Origin: Doryteuthis pealeii | Taxonomy: Eukaryota; Mollusca; Cephalopoda; Myopsida; Loliginidae | Length of the DNA stretch: 64,000 nucleotides | NCBI GenBank assembly: GCA_023376005.1 | Contig: CM042145.1 | Coordinates: forward strand, 15,982,066-16,046,065 | Direction of reading: 5' to 3' | In this document: piece after piece, positions 19,655-30,420 of the stretch | How the letters are laid out: every line of letters begins with the position of its first letter | Position numbering within the stretch: the stretch's first letter is position 1 | Translations under genes and position numbers: made by a program | Notes under the pieces: model-generated | Database searches by the model: none | Told to the model about the DNA's origin: nothing | The model's input: the letters and a program-made list of their open reading frames with translations, nothing else

Positions 19655-19867
19655 GTAAACATTTCTACTATGATAGAAGAAAAAATTACTTGTTGTAAAG
19701 CTTTGGTCAACAAGCTAGTATCACAATATTAATGATCGTGAGTTCAATCCACACTGGGTGCCCCATAATAATGGCCTTGTACCAAAAACCTAATAATTAT
19801 GGAGAAAAGAAAAATATTAATTTCTTAATCTTAAATAGTAATAAATAATTACTAAGATTCTTATGTA

Positions 19868-20158
19868 TGTATTGTTGCATAGGGCCACGTTCGAGTTGTA
19901 GTAGTAGTCATTTAGTAGTAGTAGTCGTTGTTAGTTCAGTAACAACATATGCAAGTTGTATAGTCACAAGGGGACTGTTTATTTATTTCTAGGCTCCTGG
20001 GTTCTCTCTCGTGTATTGTTGCATAGGGCCAAGTTCGAGTTGTAGTAGTAGTCGTTTAGTACTAGTAGTCGTCGTTAGTTCAGAAACAACACACGCCAGT
20101 TGTAGTCACAAGGGGCTGTTTATTTCTTCCTAGGCTCGTGGGTTCTTTTTCAGAGAGA
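19868..20158 (+). repeat. Two-copy tandem duplication, about 150 bp
   Basis: TATTGTTGCATAGGGCCA, TTCGAGTTGTAGTAGTAGTC, TAGTTCAGWAACAACA and CTAGGCTC.TGGGTTCT occur twice in order. The second copy starts near 20013. There is no coding content. Confidence 0.9.
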
Positions 20159-20627
20159 AGGAGAGAGAGATTAAGGTAAAACTATTCCATCGTAAATCAT
20201 GTTCGCTACTACTATATGAAACCCATAGGAGGAACCAGGAAAGCCCAGTCTGCCTCCAACAAAGCATGGCCGAAAAAAAAGACTGATTTTCTTCTTCTTC
20301 CGTTTCTCATCCCGGGGGAGGGAGAGTCACATCTGGTTCAGGTTAAAACTCAGAAGTTCCGTTTTTATTTTTAAATCTATTTCCAAGGTCATTTGTCGGT
20401 CAATTACTGGCACCCTGTTGAGTGTTTACTCTTCCAAACTTTAACCTTTGTTCTTATTTCTTTTTCTTCTCTTTCTCCAGAAATCCGAATACCATTTTAT
20501 TTTCAGTCACCAAATTCCTCGTAGACCATAATAATTACGCTACATGTATTTATTTATGTATGTATGTATGTGACAATAATGGAAGAGATATAAAGATTGC
20601 TTTGAGAAAATTCCCACATAGAAGTAG

Positions 20628-20830
20628 AGGTAGTCCCTGTGGCATAGTGGCTAATAAACTGGACTGTGATACCATAGTAAGCGAGTTTGAACTCCAGTCG
20701 CACTATTACATTCACTTTTGACTTAATACTCTTAGGAAAGGTATGAACCTCCTCCCCCCCCCCCCCCCCATCCCCCCATGAAGATATGCTATTAAGCAAA
20801 GAAACCAAAACCAATCATATGCTAAACGAT
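20628..20830 (+). mobile_element. tRNA-derived SINE (family S3)
   Basis: GTCCCTGTGGCATAGTGGCT is the A-box block and GCGAGTTTGAACTCC the B-box block. A C-rich run (20752-20770) and a tail ending ATGCTATTAAGCAAAGAAAC follow. A relative lies at 43450. Confidence 0.7.
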
Positions 20831-20904
20831 ATTTTCCTTCGATAAATAAATGTATAAATTTGAACATTTTTATTTTCTTGATATTCATTTTTTTTTTAAT
20901 TTTT

Positions 20905-20938
<34 letters not shown>

Positions 20939-20939
20939 G

Positions 20940-21121
20940 GGATGTCGCCAAATGTAAATAAAGTTGCAAAACGTGTGTTATTGCGACTCCAACAGAAACT
21001 GCAAGGAATCGAGGATGGTGTGCAATTGTCTTTGGCTGGGCAAATTAATCACCTGATTCAAGAGGCCCAGGATCCTAAAAACTTATGTAAACTTTTTCCT
21101 GGTTGGCAGCCTTACATCTGA
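20940..21121 (+). CDS. ATM: ATM terminal exon with FATC domain and stop
   Basis: After a very long T tract and tttacag, the exon completes Gly and encodes MSPNVNKVAKRVLLRLQQKL, then an acidic loop, the FATC core LAGQINHLIQEAQDPKNL, and the terminal CKLFPGWQPYI before TGA (21119-21121). Human ATM ends LSRLFPGWKAWV, so the length and end of the protein are canonical. The FATC domain is required for kinase activity and for Tip60-linked activation in the vertebrate enzyme. An AATAAA lies three bases after the stop. Confidence 0.97.
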
Positions 21122-21123
21122 TA

Positions 21124-21129
21124 AATAAA
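21124..21129 (+). promoter_or_regulatory. AATAAA right after the ATM stop codon
   Basis: The hexamer begins three bases after TGA. If used, the 3' UTR would be only about 20-30 nt. It may be chance in an AT-rich region. No downstream-element test is possible by eye. Confidence 0.3.
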
Positions 21130-21361
21130 TTCCTATTTTTCATTCGTTTGTTACAGACATTCCTGTTCTTTTCTTTCTTTTTTTCTTTTTTTTTTTTCTT
21201 TCTTTCATGCATACAGAGAAATCGAACATTCGTCCTCCAAAAGTCTTTTTTAGATACTTTTGTTGTCAACACTGAAACTTGTCAACTAACAATGAGGCTT
21301 TTTTTTTCTTTTTTTTTTTTTTTTTCTTTTTTTCTAGTCAAAATCTTCTGCTCACATTAAA

Positions 21362-21612
21362 ACCTTTTAGCTCAGTCAGTAGAGCGTTCGGCTAGAAACC
21401 ACATGGTTTCTAGTTCGATTCCGGTCCTCGCCAACTCAGCGTATGAGTAGCATAGGGATCTGTGCGGTAAAGTAAGGAGCTGATGGTAGGTGTGGTGCCC
21501 CACCCCAGATGCCAAAAAAACAATCTCCTTGGTCTAGCGCTAGTGAAAAGGGGATAGACTCCCTCGCTGATTGGCTGATACCGACTTTAGGCCGCCCCGA
21601 CGACTTTTTTTT
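21362..21612 (+). mobile_element. tRNA-derived SINE (family S4)
   Basis: The head TTAGCTCAGTCAGTAGAGCG (A box) and TCTAGTTCGATTCCGG (B box) have the layout of a tRNA. Body landmarks GTGCGGTAAAGTAAGGAGCT and GGTCTAGCGCTAGTGAAAAG follow, and the end is TTTAGGCCGCCCCGACGACT before a T run. Other copies are at 53029, 57763 (minus) and 63300. Confidence 0.85.
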
Positions 21613-21661
21613 TTTTATATACACAAAATTGATTTATGTGCTGATTTTCTTTGATTTAGGG

Positions 21662-22069
21662 CAGGTGTCACCAAACTATGTCCCGCGGGCCAGATCTGGC
21701 CATTGAAGGCATTTTATCAGGCCCACCAACGGTACTTGAATTTGTTTGTTAAGACATACAGAACGCGAGATGTTCTGATACCATTTACTTGTTACTTACG
21801 CGATCCCGAATTTTCACTTGTTACGACTGCTTGAAAACATTAGGTAATTTTCAAAGAGCTATCGTGAAGCAACGAATAGGTCAAAAGTTATGAGAAAAAC
21901 ATTTTTGGAAAGGGCAAACCCTATATTTTCAGTATATATAAGATTTTGATAAAATTAAAGCCAGACCTTTCGTTCTGGCCAGCAAATATTGGACACAATA
22001 ATAATGTGGCACACGCTCGTTATATTTTCAATTATCCGTCCGACCGTGAAAAAAGTTTGGTAATCCCTG
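21662..22069. mobile_element. hAT-type MITE with target-site duplication
   Basis: It begins CAGGTGTCACCAAACTATG, then a CCCGCGGGCCAGATCTGGCC block, and ends AAGTTTGGTAATCCCTG, the inverted counterpart. Both the terminus and the GGGCCAGATCTGGCC-like inner block are typical of hAT elements. Flanking octamers ATTTAGGG (21654-21661) and AATTAGGG (22070-22077) differ by one base, as expected of an 8-bp hAT target duplication. It is 408 bp and non-coding. Confidence 0.85.
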
Positions 22070-22075
22070 AATTAG

Positions 22076-22170
22076 GGGTATGCAAAAGTTTCCATAGTTT
22101 TTTTAAATTTTTATTTATTTATTAAAGAAAAAATAAATTTGATGGGGGCTGAGTACTTTTGCACACCTAA
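22076..22170. mobile_element. Short Tc1/mariner-like MITE
   Basis: GGTATGCAAAAGT on the left and ACTTTTGCACACC on the right are inverted and abut TA dinucleotides. It lies directly against the hAT-type element. It is tiny and degenerate. Confidence 0.45.
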
Positions 22171-22309
22171 GTGTACCTGTTAATAAGTGTGCCGACAATG
22201 AGGTCAGTGAAGAAGTCCGTATCGCAAACTCAGGTTTACAAATCCAAAAGGAAAAAAGAAAGTAAAAAAATCCAAAATTCCAAGTCCAACATGAACAGGT
22301 CAATTTTTG

Positions 22310-22687
22310 AATGGCAATCTCTGTGCAGTTACTACAAACAAAAACTGATGCTTGCTGGAGTTGCTGTTGTCTCCTTCCTTCTGGCTCTTTTTTCTGTGGT
22401 GTCTTCATTCCTCTCTTTTTCACTCCTTTTCGTGCCTTGTTTGACAAGGAGGCACCAGGCCGCTCAGTTTTCTGCACCAACCTCCATGTGTGGGTGTTGA
22501 TGTGGCATGTCTTCATGTCCTTCTTGCAGACGTCTTTAAAGCGTAGGCGTGGTCTCCCTACCAGTCGGGATCCTTCTACTAATTCACCATACAGTAGGTC
22601 TTTGGGGATGTGGCCTTTGTCCATCCTCTTAACATGGCCAAGCCAGCAAAAGCACCTCTCGCAAATCATAACGAACTTGCTGTCCAT
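22310..22687 (-). pseudogene. LINE C-terminal fragment with the WLGHVKRM motif
   Basis: The minus strand encodes CFCWLGHVKRMDKGHIPKDL, LYGELVEGSRLVGRPRLRFK and DVCKKDMK, the common LINE end motif (RWxGHVxRMxxxRxPKxLLYGEL..GxRxxGRPxxRxKD). About 125 residues resemble the family; the continuation toward 22115 is read-through into unrelated sequence. There is no RT domain. Confidence 0.85.
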
Positions 22688-22874
22688 ATTTGCTCAGTAA
22701 AAGCAAAAAATACACTGCCAGCCATTAAAAAAAAAAAAAAAAAACAACTTTTATTGAGGGGATAAAATTTGTGATTGGTCATAACAGTCGCAACAGTCAC
22801 AGAGGATCCAAAAATTACCAGAATTTAAGCAAAATTTTTTTACCAAAAATTATGAATAAGATATAAAATATATC

Positions 22875-23190
22875 CATGAAACTATCTACAAAAATGCAGC
22901 TGTAAAGGAAACTGTCTACAAAAATGCAGCTGTAAGGAAACTGTCTACAAAAATGCAGCTGTAAAGGAAACTGTCTACAAAAATGCAGCTGTAAAGGAAA
23001 CTGTCTACAAAAATGCAGCTGTAAAGGAAACTATCTACAAAAATGCAGCTGTAAAGGAAACTGTCTACAAAAATGCAGCTGTAAAGGAAACTGTCTACAA
23101 AAATGCAGCTGTAAAGGAAACTGTCTACAAAAATGCAGCTGAAAAATGCAGCTGGAAACTGTCTACAAAAATGCAGCTGTAAAGGAAACT
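22875..23190 (+). repeat. 30-bp tandem repeat
   Basis: The unit GGAAACTGTCTACAAAAATG plus CAGCTGTAAA occurs about 10 times, with one internally deleted unit near 23140. The minus-strand open frame through it is a repeat artefact. Confidence 0.95.
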
Positions 23191-23317
23191 TGATTACCAA
23201 CTTTTATCTCACACTCTAACAGTTTTGGCATTAAATAACCCACAAGGGTTGATATACCAAACCAAACCAAGTCTCTAAATATGAAATAACCTAAATGTCT
23301 AATAATAATAAAAACCA

Positions 23318-23830
23318 TGGGTGGCAACCTGTGATGCTTAAGAATGGGACCCTGGTGGTTGAGCAGTCCATGACATGCAACCCTCGACTTTGGCCCTTAC
23401 TTAGGCTAGACTGGTGGTCGGAGAGCCCCTCTCCAATGAATTGGATGATCATGTCAAGCCCTAGCACCTATATGATTATCCCAACTCCTTTTCCCTTATG
23501 CCAAGCCCTAACCCTTTTATCATTAATGTGCTAGAAGGCGGTAGCTGAGGGCCTTAATGTCCTGAGTATTATCTTAAAATCTATCTGATGAAGTTTGAAT
23601 TCTGGGGAATGTGGAGTAACCCTTCATTACCATTACTCCCAGGTCCACTCTGACCCGGAGTGGTAGTACCTGTTAGGGTCCCATCTATAGGTTAAATAGA
23701 TCAAAAAATGTGTTTTAAAAAAATTGAGTTTAAAAAAACTCCCATTAAGAATGAATAAAACAAAAACGTCATTGGCATAAAATAACCCAACAAGGGTTGA
23801 TATGCCATAAAACCCAGCCAGCCAGCCCAA
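23318..23830 (+). repeat. Family A copy
   Basis: CTGTGATGCTTAAGAATGGG, GGTCGGAGAGCCCCTCTCC, GGTAGTACCTGTTAGGGTCC and GGGTTGATATGCC are in the expected order. Confidence 0.85.
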
Positions 23831-23954
23831 CAATCGACCCAGCTAAGAAGATAAGTAAAACAAGAAGTTCATAAGTATACTAATGAATGAATACATATCC
23901 TCCTTAAATTGGTATGGCTACGTCACATATCTCCATTTGATGCCTAATGTCACA

Positions 23955-24258
23955 TATGGAGGTGCGTGTCATAATGGTTAGAGTCGTAGGAAATGGACTC
24001 GTCAACCCGAGTTCAAATCCTGGATGAGGCTGTTTGCATTTCACATAACACTAATGCCCTCATGAAAAGTATGAATCCATATATTCTCCCCCCAGCTATG
24101 GGAAAATAGCAGGGCAGACTGGACTCTTTAACCATAGTTAGGTAACCAGTCTAGGAGAAGAAAAATTCTGAATTCAAACCTGTTAAAATCCGCTTAAGAA
24201 AGTGACCTTGTGTCACATCCTGCTCATGCGGAGGGGTTGGTAAATATATACACATATC
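23955..24258 (+). mobile_element. tRNA-derived SINE (family S2), full copy
   Basis: The A-box region is GGTGCGTGTCATAATGG, the B-box region CGAGTTCAAATCCTGG. The body contains CCCAGCTATGGGAAAATAG, and the tail TTGTGTCACATCCTGCTCATG ends in a TATACACATA stretch. Confidence 0.8.
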
Positions 24259-24349
24259 ACATATTTGGTGCCGTAGAAAAGTAAGCTATATTAGAATGGC
24301 CCTTGACTAGAAATTTTGGAACCCAGGTGTCTTGGATGATGGGGAAAAA

Positions 24350-24700
24350 ATGTAAATCTTATTTTTTTTGATTTTTATTATTTTACGCATTTTTTAAATT
24401 CAATTTTTAATCATTTTTTTTCTATACCACCACAACTTCGTACCCAACGTAGACGAGTACTTCAACTATTCCTATATAGGTCATCCTATTTTCTCTCTTC
24501 AACTAACCAGTGGCTCTTTTTATCAGCCATAATCTTCAATATAAGAGGCTTAGACGAGCTGGAATTAGGAAACATTATGGCTTTTCTGTTTTACCACATT
24601 TTGTTTTCTGTAGCAGTCTGAAAATGCTAAGTGAAGGATTGCAGCTAAAGCAAAACGAGGGGTGGACGTTTCTCTTCAAGACTTAACGTTGCATTCATTC
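24350..24700 (-). repeat. Interspersed repeat 'family J'
   Basis: Blocks TATAGGAATAGTTGAAGTAC (minus strand) and ATATAAGAGGCTTAGACGAG (plus) have counterparts near 52030-52110, 52925-53010 and in the tandem repeat at 53229-53605. Its nature is unknown. Confidence 0.5.
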
Positions 24701-24740
24701 TTTTTTATACTTATAAGTTGATTTTAATGGCATGTCAACC

Positions 24741-25649
24741 TGTTACATAATTTATGTGGTAGCATCTGTAGGGTTAGGTGATTGATAGGTAATGACCTTT
24801 AGTTGATCCTGGCTTCCGCCACAGGGAAACTGTAGTGACGAGTCGAACTTACCTGACTCAAAGCGTCCTCGGTGTCTGGCCTGCAAAATGAGACATGGTG
24901 GAAGAAGGAATGTGGTTGGGGCGGTGTGCCACGGTACCCACTCTGAGTAAGAAGTGTCAAGAAGTTGGAGATGGCAGAGTGGACTTTTTATAGAGGTTGC
25001 AAGGCATTATGGGTGACTACCCATAGTGCATTGCAACTTTTGTTTGACTATAAAAGCGACCTATTTTTGCCTGAACAGTGCATTGCATTTTTGTTCTTCA
25101 GTAACAGAGTGTCTGGGAGGAGGAGGAAGAAGAAGAGGAGAGGAGGAAGAAGAAGAAGAAGAGGAAGAAGAAGAGAAAGAGAAGCTGGTGAACAATTTTC
25201 AATTATTGACAGACCCTGTAGTGAGAATTCAAGGAATGGAAAAATACAGGACTGTTGGTAACCCCATCTGACCCCTAGAGAAGACATCACGAGAAACACA
25301 TGACTAGAGTTAGACTTTAGTTTCAACCCGACATCGGAGCAGAGAGCATCGATATCTCTCTGCTGGGGTTGTTAACTCCCGCGCGGAAGAACATGGGCAA
25401 GAAAATAAATCTTGGTCAAGAAAATAAGTCTTGTAAGTTGATTAATTGCATGACAAAAAAAAACTATCCTTAAAAAGTAAACCCTTAGTAACAAGACAGC
25501 TAGATGAAGAATATGGGCAAGAAAAATAAATCTTGATCAAGGAAATAAAAGTCTTGTGAGTTGATTAATTGCATGACAAAAAAAAACTAGCCCTTAAAAA
25601 GTAAACCCTTAGAAGAAGCAGTAAAGGAAGAAGTAACAAACAAGTCTCA
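24741..25649 (+). mobile_element. Putative solo LTR (L1 type)
   Basis: It begins TGTTACATAATTTATGTGGT and ends near AACAAGTCTCA. It contains an internally duplicated segment (AACATGGGCAAGAAAATAAA near 25390 and 25510) and a GAA/GGA-rich run (25110-25180). A second copy with matching ends lies reversed at 37741-38129. The 5' TG and 3' CA agree with an LTR. No internal gag-pol sequence is next to it, and no matching 5-bp flanking duplication was found. Confidence 0.5.
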
Positions 25650-25664
25650 ACTCTGTATCCGTCC

Positions 25665-26095
25665 CTGTCGGTGGGGCATTAGAATGCACCTCTGCAGAGG
25701 GATAAGACTCCACCAAATGGAGCCACCTGTTGTGACTCGTGACGCTTAAAGACAGAGTCTTGGTGGATGAGCAGTCCATGACCTGCAACACTCCACTTAG
25801 AACCTTACTTAGGATAGACAGGCGGTCGGAGAGGCCCCCTCCGATCAATCGGCTGGTCACGTCAAGCCCTAGCACCTACATGATTGCCCCAACCCTAATT
25901 CCCTTATGGCAAGCCCCAACCCTTTTTATTATATGGATGCTAGAAGGTGGTGGCTGAGGGTCTACATGTCCTTGGAATGACATTAAACTCTATCTGATGG
26001 TGAGGTTCCAGTTTTGGAGGTTTGGGGAGCACCCCTTCATCACCATTGCACCCTGGTCCACTCTGACCCGGAGGGGTAGTACCTGTGAGACTTGA
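25665..26095 (+). repeat. Family A copy
   Basis: It abuts the LTR-like block. TCCGATCAATCGGCTGG, GGTGAGGTTCCAGTTTTGG and GGTAGTACCTGTGAGACT are present; the tail is lost. Confidence 0.8.
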
Positions 26096-26689
26096 GACCG
26101 CTAAAAGGAATAAGTTTTAGCAACCTTACGCACCATTAAACCCTTTTTAAGATATACAACCCTTGTCTTGTCTTTTATTCCTTTATTATTGGTATTTGGA
26201 ACCGCAAAATTCTCATAATGTAGCTTTGATGAATGGGGGAGAAAAAGATATATTTTATGTGCAAAAGAAAGATTTCAATGAGCTCTATTCAGCAATTTAG
26301 TGGGTTTAAACTAGCAGTAAAAACTTTCTGTGGAAAGCACAATGGTGTTGCGGACTGTCAGTAGTAATAGCATATGTATATTAATATTGAAGAAAACTTT
26401 CTTCATTTAATTTTTTTTTTTTTTTTTATCCAGCACGTGTTAATTCTAAATTTGTATCAAAGACGTGTGTATTCTTTGAAAGAATTTTGGACAGAAAATG
26501 AAAATTCTGAAAGTTTTGTTCCTGAAATAATGTTATGAGCAGCCATAGATTATGTGCGTACCTGTAGTTAGAATATTTAAATTAGATTCCATTATATTTA
26601 GAATAACAGGGTCCATGGAAAGTTACCAACAGTTATGATGGTTAATAACCTTTGATCCCTTAAAAACGCACCAATACAGACACGTGAGA

Positions 26690-26935
26690 ATAAGTTTAGT
26701 TAATCAGATTCGACCCGGCTTTCAATGAGCCTAGACACTGTTGTCAGCTCCCGGGGTCCATCTCCCCCCGCGGCAGAATCAAAATGAGTTGGGAAAATAA
26801 AGCTTTATCATTAAGAACACCAAGTCTTGTTGATTAAATGTTAAAACAAAAAATGTCCAGCCCAGCACGAAGAAGACCAACCCTTAAAAGAAGCTCAAAA
26901 GAGAAAATGGCCGACTAGTTAGATGACCTAGACAA
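26690..26935 (+). repeat. Fragment related to the L1-type LTR 3' half
   Basis: It shares the layout GCGGCAGAATCAAAATGAG, GAAAATAAAGCTTTATC, AAGTCTTGTTGATTAAATG with 25370-25480. Confidence 0.4.
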
Positions 26936-26961
26936 AGTGTAACAAGTAAGAATTATCACCT

Positions 26962-26965
26962 CTAA

Positions 26966-27016
<51 letters not shown>
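26962..27016. repeat. (CT)n(TA)n microsatellite
   Basis: A short CT run passes into a TA run; an LTR-like block (L2) begins right after it. Confidence 0.9.
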
Positions 27017-27017
<1 letters not shown>

Positions 27018-27020
<3 letters not shown>

Positions 27021-27540
27021 CCCGATGGTTTATAAGGGCTATATAACAAAGATATTTCTCCGGGCAGCTGGAAAAAAATTATTTGCTGTCGGAGATAGAT
27101 TCGGAAGTTTAACTAAAAAAAAAGCATTTGTTCAAAATTTATAAATTCTGAAAAGTTCGTTTTGGTGGGGATTAAAATGAAATTAAAATAAAAAAAAATA
27201 AGATAATAACAAACTCCCATGAACCTTCAAACTGTAAGAACTCTCTGAGCATGTGCAGGAAAAAGGACCCACTTTCGACCCCAAGATAATCTCTCGGCCA
27301 TTCGACTGGAACTGGAACGAGACACTATTTCTGGATGGGAATAAATTTCCCCCTTCACTCATGAATAACGCCTGAACCATAAAACTACCTATTGTCTTTG
27401 TCTCTTCCTTTACTTTCCTCTCTTTTTTAGCGCGACCACCAAATAAGATGGTTTAAAAGGAAACCCTAGAAACACGCATCAGAAATAACCAACAGGCCTT
27501 TAAACCCTAAAACATTAAACTTCTTGTCACCCCTCAAATA
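27018..27540 (+). mobile_element. LTR-like block, L2 family
   Basis: It has GGCTATATAACA (TATA-like), ACTCTCTGAGCATGTGCAGG, AATAACGCCTGAACCATAAA, CTTTGTCTCTTCC and GCGCGACCACCAAATAAGAT, then CTAAAACATTAAAC. Related copies are at 29060, 33436 and 44050 (minus). The CATAAAACTACCT...GTCTTTGTCTC junction resembles an R/U5 region. Confidence 0.5.
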
Positions 27541-27739
27541 TTCCTTATCTAGTAGCTTCTCTTAAGTCAATAATTCTCAGATAATTTTGGGTTGACTGTT
27601 GATGGAACTGGGCTGAATTTATCTATTGAATTTGGGCGCCAAAACTTCTGGGTGCATCACGTGATTGCTATGCCCAATCACAGAAAGGCTCTCCATACAT
27701 ATAAATAGCCATGTCCAAAATTAGCCAAGGGAGATAATG

Positions 27740-27905
27740 TTTTTTTTTCTAATTTCTTAATTTTAAAACAATTTCCAAAAATTAGGGAATTGTCCGATTT
27801 TAATGAAATATTTACCAAATTATTTTCCCACGACTTAATTTTATTAGGGATAGCTTATTTTATTAAAGAAAACTTGAAAAAATGTGTTTTATTTTATCAA
27901 TTCGT
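27740..27905. repeat. Fragment related to the inverted-repeat element at 31036-31712
   Basis: It shares CCAAAAATTAGGGAATTGTC and CGATTTTAATGAAAT with the terminal arms of that element. Confidence 0.5.
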
Positions 27906-28074
27906 GATTCTACCATAAAAAAAAACTGTTAAAAATATGCGGTAGAATAAGTCTCAATATAAAACTCTTTCTACCACCACCATACATTTTTTAACCAATG
28001 AAATAAACAGGAAAAATACGCTAAGTGAATCCCCTGTATAGAGGTAAGAACCCCTCCTCAAAAAGGGGGTGTCC

Positions 28075-28215
28075 TGCGTATGACACTAAACTGCACCTGG
28101 TGGTGACACTGGAGTACATCTTCATTGCCATTACTCCCAGGTCCACTTTGACCCGGAGTGGTAGTGGTAGTACTGTTAGGCTTCTTACCTATTGGTTAAA
28201 TAGATTTCTTAAAAA
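28075..28215 (+). repeat. Family A tail fragment
   Basis: GTGTCCTGCGTATGACACTA, CCAGGTCCACTTTGACCCGG and CTATTGGTTAAATAGA match the 3' third of family A. Confidence 0.65.
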
Positions 28216-28244
28216 ATTATTCATATTCAATTGAACCGTGTGCA

Positions 28245-28360
28245 AAAAATCTCTTAAGAAACAACTGTACAAATATAAACGTACAGTAAATGCGATATCC
28301 TAACCTCTAGACATAAAATAATCCTAGTCGGGTTGACATGCCGTTAAAATCAATCAATCA
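28245..28360 (+). repeat. Family H tail
   Basis: CTCTTAAGAAACAACTGTAC, AATGCGATATCCTAACCTC and CGGGTTGACATGCC are in order, as at 15936-16065. Confidence 0.65.
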
Positions 28361-28961
28361 GATACTATATTCTGATATAGCACTGACTAAGTGCTGATCC
28401 AGACGTAATATGGAAAATTTTGCGGTCCCGAATACCGCTAAGAAAGGAACAAAAGACAAAGTTGTATATTTTTTGAATGGTTTAATGGTGCAAAAGGTTG
28501 CTAAAAACTTATTGCTTTTAGCGGTCTCAAGTCTGATATATACATACAAGTAACAATTTCGTGACACGTTGTGTGGAATTGCAAGTTCTATGCTGGTCGT
28601 AGTAGTTGTCATTCATTGTTCAGCGCTGCTATTACTATGCTGGTTCACCCTAAGTTGGGGTGTGTCTGTGTGGAGCTGTTGAATCAACCTTCTCTGCCGC
28701 TGTCAAGTTCTGTTCTGAGGATTTCTAAGGCTTTCTCCCCTGCCGGTATTTTCACTTCCGCCTTTTACTCTTTTCCGGGTTCTGTTAGAGGAGGATAACC
28801 CATATTTTTCAAGTAGATACTTTCATATATATTTTACGAAAACTATGAGAGAAAGAGAGAGAGAGATTATCATAATCTTGAATTAAGAACTTATTGCCTC
28901 ACCAATTGATTTTTTTTTTTTGCAAAACGTATAAACTAAAAACGTTTCACAAACTTCAAGT

Positions 28962-29056
28962 CACGCTGAAAGCACTGTTTCTGCTAGATCACCGAAATTA
29001 AGCAGGTTCAATACTTAATTGGGTGACCACTTAAGCAACAGCCGGTACTGTAAGCA
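28962..29056 (+). pseudogene. 5S rRNA-derived fragment
   Basis: CACGCTGAAAGCACTG, GATCACCGAAATTAAGCAGG, then TACTTAATTGGGTGACCAC and GCCGGTACTGTAAGC follow the order of a eukaryotic 5S rRNA (GATC.CCGAAGTTAAGCA, GTACTTGGATGGGTGACC, CCGGGTGCTGTAGGC). About 95 of 120 nt remain, with many changes in the internal promoter. It is a 5S pseudogene or a 5S-headed SINE; it directly precedes an L2-type LTR-like block. Confidence 0.75.
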
Positions 29057-29059
29057 AAC

Positions 29060-29360
29060 CCACTTCCGATCCCCAAGAGAATCTCTCGGCCATTCTCACT
29101 TAGGCCTTAACTGTGTCAAGTCACTACTACTGGCCAGGGAGATATTTCCTTGTCACGTGGTGGCCATGACCGGTGAATAAAGCCTAGCTCAAATAAAACC
29201 ACCTTTTGTTTTTGTCTTTTTTTCTTCGTTCCTTGAATTCCTTCCGTTTCAGCGCGACCACCAAATATGATGGGGTTAAAAGCAAACCCCAAGAACACGC
29301 ACCAGGAATAACAAGTCACCTTTTTAACCTAAAACCTAAAACCTCTTGCTACCCCATAAT
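29060..29360 (+). mobile_element. LTR-like block, L2 family (partial)
   Basis: AGAATCTCTCGGCCATTCTC, GGTGAATAAAGCCTAGC, CAGCGCGACCACCAAATATG and a CTAAAACCTCTTGC end are in the same order as 27250-27535. Confidence 0.5.
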
Positions 29361-29379
29361 TGTCTATTTAGTACTATCG

Positions 29380-30420
29380 GAAAAATTATAGTTGAATTAT
29401 CCCCCCCCCCTACCGCCAGGGGGCGAATTGCCAATATTAAACCCCTTGACGAAAGTCACTTTTTGAGGGGCCGTCAACCAGGCGAGTCGCGTTTTTCAAA
29501 CGCTCCCTTTACCTTCAATTTCACTCTTAGCACTTATCGTGTTGACAGTCATCTAGCGAGTGGAATAATATTCCAGCGCTCATCTTTACTTTATCGTATG
29601 AGCATTCAACAGGCGAGACGCGTTTTTCTAGCGCTCCATTTACCTTGTCAAACAGCGAGTAGATTCAATCCAGCGCCCTTCACCTTGTCAACCAGCGAGT
29701 GGAATAATATTTACCTTCTCCTCACCCTCAGCGAGATAAGTCTGGCTAGCAAATGCCACAAATTTGCAACCCCTTTTTGTACCTGTAGCGTTAGTTTGTA
29801 TTCGCCTGGTGGAGTTGTCTGCCCCTTTTAGTTTGATGATGCCCGCTAGGGCACCAGTATTTAAGCGCCGGTTTCAAACACTTTCGCTCTCTTTATAGTT
29901 TCAGCAACTACGAGCCACATGGGGTAGATTCTATCTAAACCCGCTCGTTGGGGCTCCGCCCCCCTTACATTACTGTAAGTTCTTTGCAGCATGGACTATC
30001 GCTAGTCTCATGTCTGTACTCTTTTATGTTATATCTGTATCATTCATGAATGTGTCTTATCTTGATTTGTGTACCCCTTTTTATATGTACTCTTTACTAT
30101 GAACGTTGTATCAACTGTTATCCATGTGCTGTATGTATTGAATGTTTTGTCTATTAACCTTCGTCGGAGTTATTTGTATCCAAAGTATGTTGAACTTTAA
30201 ACCATCCTTATATACCTTTTGAATATATGTTTCTTTAACTCTAATTGTTGTTATCGTCTTCTTTTATCTGAAATTACTTGCTTACCACCGAGAAATTTTA
30301 AGAGTCTCGAAATATCTCTTAGTATCATTGTAGGTGTTTGTGCTCTACAATTGTTGGCCTTATGCCAATATAGACTTAATCCTTCAGAATCGATAGAGAA
30401 TATTAAATGTTGACTTTACA
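29380..30420 (+). mobile_element. LTR-like block, L3 family (longest copy)
   Basis: It begins GAAAAATTATAGTTGAATTA, then a CGCCAGGGGGCGAATTGCC stretch and several AACAGGCGAG / CAGCGCTC motifs. It also has AGTATTTAAGCGCCGG (TATA-like, 29858) and a long T-rich 3' part with CTTGCTTACCACCGAGAAAT. The second copy at 39975-40450 lacks the promoter-like middle. It probably carries LTR sequence; no coding frame is recognised. Open frames through the block have no supported product. Confidence 0.4.

Noticed and set aside
21370..21440. A tRNA gene
   Set aside because: The A and B boxes belong to SINE S4: the acceptor stem does not pair and the same body follows in four places.
22115..22310. N-terminal... 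C-terminal extension of the LINE frame (Cys/Trp/Phe-rich)
   Set aside because: Similarity to LINE proteins stops near 22310; the remainder is fortuitous read-through.
22916..23200. Minus-strand frame with repeated SCIFVDSFLY peptide
   Set aside because: It is a direct translation of the 30-bp tandem repeat, whose length is a multiple of three.
25026..25326. Glu/Arg-rich and Leu-rich frames in opposite strands
   Set aside because: They come from the GAA/GGA-rich run inside an LTR-like block.
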